32,055 bases of DNA from an uncultured Micromonospora sp. Lineage in GTDB: Bacteria; Actinomycetota; Actinomycetes; Mycobacteriales; Micromonosporaceae. Each line of letters starts with the position of its first letter. The stretch's first letter is position 1. This document shows positions 7,959 to 15,418 of this stretch, piece by piece. A program made the translations under genes and the position numbers. The notes below the pieces were generated by a model. The model had not been told where the DNA came from and did no database searches. It was given only the letters and a program-made list of their open reading frames with translations. The stretch spans positions 1 through 32,055 of the forward strand of contig CALGAM010000030.1 of the NCBI GenBank assembly GCA_937951935.1, given 5' to 3'.

Positions 7959-8915
7959 TCAGTCTTCGGTCAAGGTTGCGAGGAACCGCTCGGCGTCGAG
8001 GGCGGCGGCGCAGCCCGAACCGGCGGCGGTGATGGCCTGTCGGTAGGTGTGGTCGACGAGGTCCCCGGCGGCGAAGACGCCGGGGACGCTGGTCCGGGTG
8101 CTCGGCGACTGCACCTTGACGTACCCGTTCTCGTCGAGCTCGACCTGGCCGCGGAAGAGGGTGCTGCGCGGGTCGTGGCCGATGGCCACGAACACGCCCG
8201 CCGTCGCCAGCGTCTTCGTCGCCCCGGTGTGCACGTTGCGCAGCCGGACCCCGGTGACCCGGCCGTCGTCGCCAAGGATCTCCTCGACGACGCTGTTCCA
8301 CTCGACCTGGATCTTGTCGTTCGCCAGCGCACGGTCGGCCATGATCTTGCTGGCCCGGAACTCGTCGCGCCGGTGCACGATGGTCACCTTGCTGGCGAAC
8401 CTGGTGAGGAAGGTCGCCTCCTCCATCGCGGAGTCGCCACCGCCGACCACCACGACGTCCTTGCCGCGGAAGAAGAATCCGTCGCAGGTCGCGCAGGAGG
8501 AGACGCCGTGGCCGAGGTACTCCTGCTCACCCGGCACGCCGAGCGGGCGCCACGCCGAACCGGTGCACAGGATCACGGCCTTGGCCCGGTACGCCGTCTC
8601 GCCGACGTACACGGTGTGGTGCGCGGACGAGCCCGGCACGCCGGTGTTCACCAGCTCGACCCGGGTGACGTCGTCGGTGACGAACTCGGCGCCGAACCGC
8701 TCGGCCTGTTTGCGCATCGCGTCCATCAGCTCCGGGCCCATGATGCCGTCGGCGAAGCCCGGAAAGTTCTCGACCTCGGTGGTGGTCATGAGGGAGCCGC
8801 CCGACTCCACACCCTCGATGACCAGCGGTGTGAGGTTGGCGCGGGCAGCGTAGATCGCTGCGGTGTAGCCGGCCGGCCCGGAGCCGATGATGATCAGGTT
8901 GCGGACCTCGTCCAC
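7959..8915 (-). CDS. trxB: Thioredoxin reductase (NADPH)
   Basis: A 318-residue FAD/NADPH disulfide reductase of the low-molecular-weight type. FAD binding is seen at IIIGSGPAG (8-16), the redox pair at SCATCDG (C141, C144), NADPH binding at VVGGGDSA (156-163) with the HRRDEFRA loop for the 2'-phosphate, and the second FAD motif at GVFAAGDLVD near the C-terminus. It transfers electrons from NADPH to the TrxA encoded next door. GTG 8915 has GGGAG upstream. A SigR/SigH-type promoter sits about 95-120 bp before the start, giving stress-inducible control of the pair. Confidence 0.97.
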   Translation of the reverse strand: MDEVRNLIIIGSGPAGYTAAIYAARANLTPLVIEGVESGGSLMTTTEVENFPGFADGIMGPELMDAMRKQAERFGAEFVTDDVTRVELVNTGVPGSSAHHTVYVGETAYRAKAVILCTGSAWRPLGVPGEQEYLGHGVSSCATCDGFFFRGKDVVVVGGGDSAMEEATFLTRFASKVTIVHRRDEFRASKIMADRALANDKIQVEWNSVVEEILGDDGRVTGVRLRNVHTGATKTLATAGVFVAIGHDPRSTLFRGQVELDENGYVKVQSPSTRTSVPGVFAAGDLVDHTYRQAITAAGSGCAAALDAERFLATLTED

Positions 8916-9010
8916 TGCCGTCTCCCGATGTGTCTCTGCGCCTTCAGCGTGCTGCGCCGACGGCGGTCCGAGCGCCGGCCACCGAACGCGTACCGGCACC
9001 TGCAAGCCAG

Positions 9011-9037
9011 AACGTCATCGTACGAACCGGGGATTCC
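9011..9037 (-). promoter_or_regulatory. SigR/SigH-type promoter of trxBA
   Basis: On the minus strand GGAAT (9033-9037; GGGAAT including the preceding G) is followed after 19 nt by GTT (9011-9013). This matches the GGAAT-N18/19-GTT promoter of the disulfide-stress sigma factors SigR (Streptomyces) and SigH (mycobacteria), whose known targets include trxBA. It lies in the 183-nt gap between the anti-sigma gene and trxB, leaving a 5' leader of roughly 90 nt. Confidence 0.72.
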
Positions 9038-9098
9038 CGAGCCGGTCATCCGGTGGGCCAGGCCACTGTCCCGCCGAAACGGCCGTTGGGGCGCTGTT

Positions 9099-10235
9099 TC
9101 ACCCTACCCGGGTCCGATAGGTGACGTCGGCGCCTGCGGGGGACGTTCCACAACCCGGACCGGTCACCCAGGCCCAGCGGGCCGACGCGGCGTCGGAGAA
9201 GACGATGACCAGCGAGGCCCGGCCCTCGAAGGAGGCGAAGTCGACCAGGTCGACCCTGATCGGCCCCCGGCCGTGCGCCGACGCGACCGCCTCCAGGCAG
9301 CGGGTGAGAACCTCCGGGTCGGCGAGCCGCTCCAGCCCTGGCACCTGCCGTGGTGGGGCGGCCGTGTCGACGGTGGCGCCCGACGCACCGGGGCCCTCGC
9401 CCTCCTGCCGGCCCGGGGTCGCGGTGGGGCTTCCGACCGTGCTCTCGTCCGTCGCTCCGGTGTCGAACGTGCCACCGTCGGGGGTCGGGCCGCGGCGGGT
9501 GAGTGTGATGACGGCGCCGGCCAGGGTCCCGGAGGTGTAGTCGGTGCCCGTGGCCAGCACCCGCTGGGCGGAGGGCTGCGGGACCGGCTGGGGTGCCCCG
9601 GAGCCGAGCATCGGGGCCTGCTCGGGCGAGCTGCTCACGGTGTGCGCCGAGTCGGCGACGGTCCTCTCGTCGCCGACCGCGCCGAGGCGGCTGATCGCGA
9701 ACACGCCGAAGCCGGCCACGACGGTGGCGGCCAGGACGGGACCGGCGACCCGACGCGTCCAACGCCGCCGTCGGCCCGGCCGTCGGGGGGCGGGCGCCGC
9801 GGCGGTCCGGGGCTGGACGGGTATGCCGGCGGGCGGACGCCCCGGGCGGCGGGGCACCGCGCCGGGCTCCCGCTCCGGGCTGCCGTCCGGTGCCGATCGG
9901 GCCGGACTCTCCTCGGATGCCGGAGCGTCGGGGTTTGGCCGCCCCGCCACGACACCCGGATCGGCAGGGGCGCCGGTCGACGCCGGCCGGGACAGGGCCG
10001 CGTCGAGCCGGTCGACCACCGCGGGCGGCATCGGCTCCGGCTCCGCCGCCAGCGCGGCCAGGTCGAGCCGGACGGCGTCGACGCCGGCCGTCAGCGCGGC
10101 GTACGACTCCGCCCAGGCCGGGTCCTCCGCGATCAACCGGGCGACCTCGGCCTCGTCCGGGGTACCGTCCAGCGCACCGCCGACATAGTCGGCCAGCAGG
10201 TCGAAGTCGACCTCCCTGAACTGGCCGCCGGTCAC
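9099..10235 (-). CDS. Membrane anti-sigma factor of the adjacent ECF sigma factor
   Basis: A 378-residue single-pass membrane protein. The N-terminal 80 residues (VDFDLLADYVGGALDGTPDEAEVARLIAEDP...) form a short helical domain like the cytoplasmic part of anti-sigma factors but lack the H-x3-C-x2-C zinc motif. A Pro/Ala-rich linker and Arg cluster (RRPGRRRRWTRR) precede one membrane helix at about 163-183. The outer part has a low-complexity stretch, then a folded C-terminal domain with ACLEAV-like and VIVFSD strands. GTG 10235 overlaps the sigma factor stop (GTGA), with AGGAGG at 10240-10245, so both are translationally coupled. This is the position of RsmA (Rv3912) after sigM in M. tuberculosis, so it probably holds SigM inactive until an envelope signal. 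Confidence 0.82.
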   Translation of the reverse strand: MTGGQFREVDFDLLADYVGGALDGTPDEAEVARLIAEDPAWAESYAALTAGVDAVRLDLAALAAEPEPMPPAVVDRLDAALSRPASTGAPADPGVVAGRPNPDAPASEESPARSAPDGSPEREPGAVPRRPGRPPAGIPVQPRTAAAPAPRRPGRRRRWTRRVAGPVLAATVVAGFGVFAISRLGAVGDERTVADSAHTVSSSPEQAPMLGSGAPQPVPQPSAQRVLATGTDYTSGTLAGAVITLTRRGPTPDGGTFDTGATDESTVGSPTATPGRQEGEGPGASGATVDTAAPPRQVPGLERLADPEVLTRCLEAVASAHGRGPIRVDLVDFASFEGRASLVIVFSDAASARWAWVTGPGCGTSPAGADVTYRTRVG

Positions 10236-11278
10236 GATTCCTCCTGCTCCTGGCCTGGTGGGGGCCTCTGGTCGGGCCCCGCCCATCGCTGTTCGGCTCC
10301 GGACCGGGCCGTCCGGCCGCGATCCGACCGTGACGTAGGTCGGACGTCGCAGCCGGAGCCACGGTTCCCCCTGGTGACCGACGGCGCACCGGCCTCCGGG
10401 TCGCCACCGGGCGACACACCCGGGTCCCCGGGGGGCGGGGCGGCGTCGCCGCCGGTCGAGCCGGTACCGGGAACGGGTGCCCGCAGATGCCCCAGGAGGA
10501 CGGCGAGCCGGGCCCGGCCCCGGGCGCACCGACTCTTGACGGTGCCCTCGGCCACGCCGAGGATCTCGGCGACCTCGGCGACCGGATAGCCCTGCAGGTC
10601 CACCAGGACGAGGGCGGTCCGCTGCTCGACGGGGAGCGCGGCGAGGGCCTGCCGTACGACGAGCGTGGTGTCGTGGTCGACGGTGGGTGCGGCGGGTTCG
10701 CTGCCGCCGACCCGGTGGCCGCTCCGGTCCGGCCGCGGGCTGTCGGGCAGTGGCACGGTGGGGTGCGACTGTCGCCGGCGGATCCGGTCGAGGCAGGCGT
10801 TGACCACGATCCGGTGCAGCCAGGTGGTGACGGCCGCCTCGCCGCGGAACCGCGCCGCCGCCCGGTGTGCGGCGAGCAGCGCGTCCTGCAGGGCGTCCGC
10901 GGCGTCCTCCCGGTCGCCGAGGGTGCGCAGCGCGACGGCCCACAGGCGGTCCCGGTGGCGGTGGAAGAGGGTCGCGAAGGCGGTGGGGTCGCCGTCCACG
11001 TGGGCGCGCAGCAGCGCGGCGTCGGTGGGCTCCGATCCGGTGCCGACGGTGGTCCTGCCGGTGTCCGCGTCGGCCGGCACGGTGCGGGTTTCGGCGACCG
11101 GGTCCGACAGCCCCGCGGACACGGCGTCCCCGGGCACGATGTCACCGTCCCCGGACACGGGGCCACCGCCGGGCATGGCCTCGTCGCCGGCCGACCGGAC
11201 CGGCTGGGTGCGCGGCCACGGACCGGTGGCCGACGAACGGGTCGGGCCGGCCGCGTCGGAACTCCGTGCGCCGGTCAT
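10232..11278 (-). CDS. sigM: ECF RNA polymerase sigma factor, SigM type
   Basis: A 348-residue reading whose conserved part covers about residues 86-262: region 2 (TDAALLRAHVDGDPTAFATLFHRHRDRLW to AAVTTWLHRIVVNACLDRIRR) and region 4 (ALAALPVEQRTALVLVDLQGYPVAEVAEILGVAEGTVKSRCARGRARL). It directs RNA polymerase to envelope or stress genes. It carries an 85-residue N-terminal and an 80-residue C-terminal low-complexity extension, unusual for ECF factors. ATG 11278 is chosen because TATCGT (11285-11290) lies 6 nt upstream, giving a leaderless start; an internal start cannot be excluded. It is followed by its anti-sigma gene (4-nt overlap) and preceded 45 nt away by the pseudokinase gene. Confidence 0.88.
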   Translation of the reverse strand: MTGARSSDAAGPTRSSATGPWPRTQPVRSAGDEAMPGGGPVSGDGDIVPGDAVSAGLSDPVAETRTVPADADTGRTTVGTGSEPTDAALLRAHVDGDPTAFATLFHRHRDRLWAVALRTLGDREDAADALQDALLAAHRAAARFRGEAAVTTWLHRIVVNACLDRIRRRQSHPTVPLPDSPRPDRSGHRVGGSEPAAPTVDHDTTLVVRQALAALPVEQRTALVLVDLQGYPVAEVAEILGVAEGTVKSRCARGRARLAVLLGHLRAPVPGTGSTGGDAAPPPGDPGVSPGGDPEAGAPSVTRGNRGSGCDVRPTSRSDRGRTARSGAEQRWAGPDQRPPPGQEQEES

Positions 11279-11283
11279 GGCCG

Positions 11284-11308
11284 CACGATACCGACTGTTG
11301 TCACTTCC
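11284..11308 (-). promoter_or_regulatory. Candidate ECF-type promoter in front of sigM
   Basis: On the minus strand GGAAG (11304-11308) is followed after 16 nt by CGTG (11284-11287), close to the GGAAC-N16/17-CGT pattern of many ECF sigma factors. Transcription would then begin at or near the sigM ATG, consistent with a leaderless mRNA and with autoregulation. The same bases contain a housekeeping-like TATCGT box, so the factor using it is uncertain. Confidence 0.45.
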
Positions 11309-11323
11309 GGCGCGGCCGGTGGC

Positions 11324-12937
11324 TCATCGCGCCTGGACCGTGATCTCCTGGACGCCGATCTTGTAACGGCCCGACTCGTTCTGGGGCAGGTACGTGATCC
11401 AGAGCAGGAGGTACTGGTACTTCTGGCCGGGAACGAAGTCGCTGAAGGTGACGGTGGAGCCGTCGGCCTTCTCGAACGGGTTACCGATCCGGTGGTAGGA
11501 GTCGACGAGCTGCCGGTCGCCGGAACTGGTCGACGGGTAGTCCCGACTGCCCCAGCGCAGCTCGGCGGAGAACCCGGGTGCGGAGAACTCGACCCTGACG
11601 CTGGTGACCTCCCTCGGCTCACCGAGGTTGATCAGGATTCCCATGCCGTCCTTGAGGTTGCCGAAGGCGGCGCGGTTGTAGCTGTCGGTCTCCCAGCCGT
11701 CGTTGGGGTCACCGTTGACCACCTTCTCCACGCCGTCCAGCTCGGTCCGGTCGCCCTCCGGGTCGATCACCCGGAGCTGGTTCGGCTTGAGGTCGAGCTT
11801 CACCGGCTTGCTGGGCGGTGGGTCGGTCTCGCTCGCGGCGCCCGGCTGCTCGGTGGCCGAGGCGGACGGGAGCGGCGCCGCCTGGCCGCCGGCGGGCTCG
11901 CCGCCGTCGGAGAGCACGTTGATTCCGACCAAGAGCCCGATCAGCGCGATCGCCAGGAGCGCGGCCACCCCGATCAGGGTCTTCCGCCCACCGGTGGCGG
12001 GGATGTCGGGGGCACCGTCGCCGGTGGTGAACCGCAGCGGACCGCTGTCGAGGTACTGCTCCTCCGCGGCGGCGTCCAGCCGTCCCAGCTCGGCGGCGAG
12101 GGCGTCGGCGGAGGGGACCGCGAGCTGGGGGTCCAGCAGGTCCATGGTCAGGTCGTCGAGGTACGCGGGGATGCCGGCCCGGACCTGTCGGGGAGCGGCG
12201 ATCGACCCGCTGGCGTCCCGGACCGCGTCCGGCAGCGCGATGCGGGCCCGCCGGTCGGCGGTGCCGCCGAGGGCCGCCTCGGCGTGCGGCCAGTGACCGG
12301 TCAGCGCGTAGTAGAGGATGCCGCCGACGGCCCGTATGTCGGTCTCCTGGGTCTCCACCCCGTCGGTGCGGGGGGCGTCGGCCAGGACCACCCGCCCGTC
12401 GTCGGCGATCATCACCGTGCCCGGGTGCACGTTGCCGTGGACCATTCCGGTGGCGTGGATCGCGGCGATCGCCCCGGCGACGGCGTGGGCGACGGCGGTG
12501 GCCCGGGTCGGGTCGAGTACGCCCGTGGCGACGACGTCGCGCAGCGACTGGCCGTCGACCCACTCCCGGACGACGTACGCCCGCTCCTCCTCGTCGATGG
12601 CGTCGTAGACGCCGACGAGGTTGGGGTGGATGACGCGGCTGGCCGCCACGGCGGCCTGCAGCATCTCGCTCGCCGACTCGCCACCGGGGTAGCGCAACAC
12701 GACGGCGACGGGTCGGCGCAGCACGACGTCGACACCGCGCCAGACCTGGCGGCCGGCACTGTCGTTGTCGATGTGTTCGGCGAGCTCGTACCGCTCGGCC
12801 AGGATCTCACCGACGGCGGGGGAACCGAAGGTCATGACCGGCGGGGTGACTTCGTCCGCCTCCTGACCTTCGCCGACCTGGGTCACCCGTCCTCCCTCGG
12901 TGATCGTGTCGATCGCTGGACCCGTGCTGCTGGGCAC
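11324..12937 (-). CDS. Membrane pseudokinase with extracellular F5/8-type-C-like domain (MurJ/MviN partner)
   Basis: A 537-residue protein with a kinase-like N-lobe and C-lobe (about 45-285), one membrane helix (319-341), a Pro/Ser linker and an extracellular beta-sandwich (about 395-537, with NGDPNDGWETDSYNRAAFG and VTSVRVEFSAPGFSAELRWG, resembling discoidin-type domains). Catalytic residues are degraded: no glycine-rich loop, VAVV instead of VAIK (V80), HGN instead of HRD (168-170) and DAP instead of DFG (187-189). It should bind but not phosphorylate. This architecture equals the C-terminal half of mycobacterial MviN (MurJ), where the pseudokinase recruits FhaA after PknB phosphorylation. 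Here murJ is a separate upstream gene. GTG 12937 is chosen for GGAGG just upstream; GTG 12961 is possible. sigM follows 45 nt later. Confidence 0.88.
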   Translation of the reverse strand: MPSSTGPAIDTITEGGRVTQVGEGQEADEVTPPVMTFGSPAVGEILAERYELAEHIDNDSAGRQVWRGVDVVLRRPVAVVLRYPGGESASEMLQAAVAASRVIHPNLVGVYDAIDEEERAYVVREWVDGQSLRDVVATGVLDPTRATAVAHAVAGAIAAIHATGMVHGNVHPGTVMIADDGRVVLADAPRTDGVETQETDIRAVGGILYYALTGHWPHAEAALGGTADRRARIALPDAVRDASGSIAAPRQVRAGIPAYLDDLTMDLLDPQLAVPSADALAAELGRLDAAAEEQYLDSGPLRFTTGDGAPDIPATGGRKTLIGVAALLAIALIGLLVGINVLSDGGEPAGGQAAPLPSASATEQPGAASETDPPPSKPVKLDLKPNQLRVIDPEGDRTELDGVEKVVNGDPNDGWETDSYNRAAFGNLKDGMGILINLGEPREVTSVRVEFSAPGFSAELRWGSRDYPSTSSGDRQLVDSYHRIGNPFEKADGSTVTFSDFVPGQKYQYLLLWITYLPQNESGRYKIGVQEITVQAR

Positions 12938-13349
12938 CTGGCCTCCGTTCCGGCCCGTCACCGGATCCGGACGCCCACCGCTTTCTAGCCTAGGTGCTCG
13001 CCGTATCCGTCGAGAGCGACCTTACCCGGGTCTGACTGATCCCCGACACGCCATCTTGCGGCCGAAGGCCACCAGCTGCCGCAGATGTCGTGATAGGCGC
13101 CGGGAACGACCACTCTCGCCTGCCTGGGCGGCATGGGTATTGAGCAATCAAGTAGGTTTAGGCAATTTTGTGCAGGTCGATGTGTGACGACCGGTCGCGG
13201 CCGACGTGATCGTGTCCGCCGGCCGGCGTGCCCGTGGGCCTTTCCCGCCAGGGACGGAAGTATGCCCCGGGGCACCGCCCTGGCCGGGTCGCTGTCGGAC
13301 CGTCCGAGGAGATCATCCTGACGGGGTGTCAGGTGATCAGGACCCGGAG

Positions 13350-13358
13350 TTATCCACA
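13350..13358 (+). promoter_or_regulatory. DnaA box 1
   Basis: TTATCCACA is a perfect match to the classic 9-mer DnaA box. It is embedded in a 13-bp identical sequence, GTTATCCACAGCG (13349-13361), shared with box 2. Confidence 0.8.
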
Positions 13359-13393
13359 GCGTCTGACCAGCACTTCAGGCTCAGGCGCCGAGG

Positions 13394-13402
13394 TTATCCA
13401 CA
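13394..13402 (+). promoter_or_regulatory. DnaA box 2
   Basis: A second perfect TTATCCACA in the same orientation, 44 bp from box 1 (about four helical turns). A degenerate copy, ATATCCCCA, follows at 13406-13414 (7 of 9 matches). Confidence 0.8.
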
Positions 13403-13407
13403 GCGAT

Positions 13408-13435
13408 ATCCCCAGGCTCTCGCGGGCCTGGGGAT
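13408..13435. other. Hairpin next to DnaA boxes
   Basis: ATCCCCAGGC (13408-13417) and its exact complement (13426-13435) form a 10-bp stem with an 8-nt loop. It begins 5 nt after DnaA box 2 and overlaps the degenerate third box. Role unknown. Confidence 0.5.
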
Positions 13436-13518
13436 CGCGGTCGCACTGGTCGGCGCGATGCCGACCCGGGACGACGGCCGGCACCGACACCGACCCGGGC
13501 CGCCGACGGCGTGACACC

Positions 13519-13538
13519 GGCCCGCGGGTACGCGGGCC
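13519..13538 (-). terminator. Hairpin after murJ
   Basis: GGCCCGCG (13519-13526), a 4-nt loop and the exact complement (13531-13538) make an 8-bp all-GC stem 6 nt after the murJ stop codon. No T-tract follows on the minus strand; probable terminator separating murJ from the pseudokinase gene. Confidence 0.5.
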
Positions 13539-13544
13539 CACGGG

Positions 13545-15266
13545 TCACCTGCCGAGCCGGCGCCGGACCATGACGACGACGTCGGTGATCTCCCGGATCC
13601 GCAGCATGAGGGAGAGTCCGAGGTACGTGCCACCGATCGCCGCCCCGCCGAGGGCCACCTCGACGAAACCGAGCCAGCGGTTCGACAGCGCGTCTCCCGG
13701 CAGCAGCGCCACGATGAGCAGCCCGACGAGCGTCGCGCCGAGGGCCGCGACCAGGACCCGGCCGAAGGTGTTGGCGATCGTGCCGAGCCCGAGCCGGCCG
13801 ATCCGGGACCGGAGCAGCCAGGCCGAGATCACCGCCGCGGCGACGTACGAGATCCCGTTGCCGATCATCATGCCGGAGGCCAGGAACGACAGCGGAAGCA
13901 CGGCGAAGACCAGCACCTGTACCAGGACCCGGAGCAGGACGACCGGAATGTTGACCAGCGCGGGTGTCCGGGTGTCCGGCAGCGCCCAGAACGCGAAGGT
14001 GAAGACCTGGCTGACCGCGAACGGGACCAGCGCCAGCGCGGCGACCAGCAGCACCGGCGAGACGGCACCGGCGTCACCCGTCCCGGCGCCGTAGTTGAAC
14101 AGGACCACCGCGATGGGTTCGGCGAGCACGGCGTAGCAGACCGCGATCGGGGCGAGCACGGCGGTGACGGTCCGGACGGTCCGGGACAGGTCAGCCGCCA
14201 TGTCGGCGAACCGGCCGTCGGCGGCGGCCGCGCTCATCCGCGGCATCAGCGCGGTGATGATCGAGACCGCGATGATGCCGTGCGCCATCATCAGCAGCAG
14301 GAAGACGTTGTTGTAGATCGCCGGCCCCGCCGCCTTCCGCCCCACCCGGTTGAGCAGGTTGAACAGGACGACCAGGCCGATCGAGTTGACCGCGACGTAG
14401 CAGAACATCCAGGCGCCGAGCCGGCCCAGTTCGCGGAGCCCGAGCTGCCGGAAGTCGAACCGCGGTCGCCAGCGGAACCCGACCCGGCGCAGCGCCGGCA
14501 GCAGCCCGGCGACCTGGACCACGATGCCGAGCAGCGTGCCGCCGCCGAGCAGCAGGATCTGTCCCCGGGTCATCTCGGCCGGCTCGATCACCTTCGCGCC
14601 GTAGATGGCGATGTAGAGCGCGCAGGCGGCGATGATCACCAGGTTGTTGAGGATCGGGGCCCACATCGGCGCCGCGAAGTGCCCCCGGGTGTTGAGCACC
14701 GCCGCGATCAACGCGCTGATGCCCGAGAAGAAGATGATCGGCAGCATCAGCCGGGAGAGGTCGGTGACGAGCCGCTGGTAGTCGTCACCACGCCCGCTGG
14801 CGTAGATCTCGCTGAGCACCCCGGCCAGGAGGATGGCCAGCACCGACGCGATGCCGAGGGCGAGCCCGGCCAGGGTGAGCAGGCGCTGGGCGTACGCCTG
14901 GCCGCCGTCGGGGTCGAGCTTGCGGCGCCGGACCAGGACCGGCACCACGACGCTGGTGAGGATCCCGCCGAGCAGGAACTCGTAGACCATCTGCGGGATG
15001 ATCAGCGCGGTGGCGTACGCGTCGTTGACCGCGAAGTTGCCGAGCGCGGCGACGACCATCAACGTACGGAGGAAGCCGGTGCCGCGGCTCACCAGGCTGC
15101 CGAGAGCCATGATCGCGCTGTTGCCGGCCGCGCTTCCCTCGGCCGTCTCCGGCGGTGGGCTGGTGCTCTCGACGATCGGGCTGGTCGAGATCAGCGTGGC
15201 TCCGTCCCGGGGCGGCGGAACCCCGTCGGGCATGGCGTTCGCGCTGCGGTACAGCCCGCCTGCCAT
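13545..15266 (-). CDS. murJ: Lipid II flippase MurJ (MviN)
   Basis: A 573-residue polytopic membrane protein of the MOP/MATE-like superfamily with about 14 predicted helices. Family marks include GNSAIMALGSLVSRGTGFLR at the first helix, the NDAYATALIIPQMVYEFLLGGILTSVVVPVLVR block, and LVRRRKLDPDGG loops. It moves lipid-linked peptidoglycan precursor across the membrane. About 50 polar residues precede the first helix. ATG 15266 has GGGAGG directly upstream; the longer reading to 15431 runs into the pcnA start and has no signal. The protein stops after the last helix with a short basic tail (RRRLGR), so it lacks the pseudokinase tail of mycobacterial MviN; that module is a separate gene downstream. 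Divergent from pcnA, 152 bp away. Confidence 0.95.
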   Translation of the reverse strand: MAGGLYRSANAMPDGVPPPRDGATLISTSPIVESTSPPPETAEGSAAGNSAIMALGSLVSRGTGFLRTLMVVAALGNFAVNDAYATALIIPQMVYEFLLGGILTSVVVPVLVRRRKLDPDGGQAYAQRLLTLAGLALGIASVLAILLAGVLSEIYASGRGDDYQRLVTDLSRLMLPIIFFSGISALIAAVLNTRGHFAAPMWAPILNNLVIIAACALYIAIYGAKVIEPAEMTRGQILLLGGGTLLGIVVQVAGLLPALRRVGFRWRPRFDFRQLGLRELGRLGAWMFCYVAVNSIGLVVLFNLLNRVGRKAAGPAIYNNVFLLLMMAHGIIAVSIITALMPRMSAAAADGRFADMAADLSRTVRTVTAVLAPIAVCYAVLAEPIAVVLFNYGAGTGDAGAVSPVLLVAALALVPFAVSQVFTFAFWALPDTRTPALVNIPVVLLRVLVQVLVFAVLPLSFLASGMMIGNGISYVAAAVISAWLLRSRIGRLGLGTIANTFGRVLVAALGATLVGLLIVALLPGDALSNRWLGFVEVALGGAAIGGTYLGLSLMLRIREITDVVVMVRRRLGR

Positions 15267-15403
15267 GTCAGCCTCCCAAGGGGTACGGCGGGCAGGGCAC
15301 CCGCCGACACTGGTGCAGACCTTAGTCCTCCTGGCGTGGGGCCGCCGGAGGGCGTCGCCCGTCAATTGGTGCGCCCGCCGCCACCGGACCCGCGCCGGCC
15401 CGC

Positions 15404-15409
15404 TAGGCT
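15404..15409 (+). promoter_or_regulatory. -10 box of leaderless pcnA
   Basis: TAGGCT lies 9 nt before the pcnA ATG at 15419, with no ribosome site between them, so transcription and translation probably start together. No clear -35 is visible. Confidence 0.6.
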
Positions 15410-15418
15410 GGCGGTCCC

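Larger units (their letters stand above)
12938..13544. other. 607-nt intergenic region between murJ and the pseudokinase gene
   Basis: No convincing gene is present. It contains a minus-strand TAGGCT box (12987-12992), about 50 nt before the chosen pseudokinase start; a relatively AT-rich patch at about 13138-13190; two perfect DnaA boxes with an adjoining hairpin (13350-13435); and a hairpin just after the murJ stop (13519-13538). A 49-codon minus-strand reading (12985-13134) has protein-like composition but no ribosome site. Confidence 0.6.

Noticed and set aside
9092..9108. CGCTGTTTCACCCTACC, which looks like half of a parS
   Set aside because: Only the TGTTTCAC half matches; the right arm is absent.
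7929..10589. An 886-codon plus-strand reading opposite trxB, the anti-sigma gene and sigM
   Set aside because: It is antisense to well-supported genes, rich in Gly/Arg/Asp/Val from GC-rich third positions, and has no recognisable domain.
12985..13134. A 49-codon minus-strand reading (starting MPPRQARVVVPGAYHD) ahead of the pseudokinase gene
   Set aside because: Its composition is plausible, but there is no ribosome site, the only -10-like sequence (TAAACC) is weak, and I cannot show conservation. Left as unassigned.
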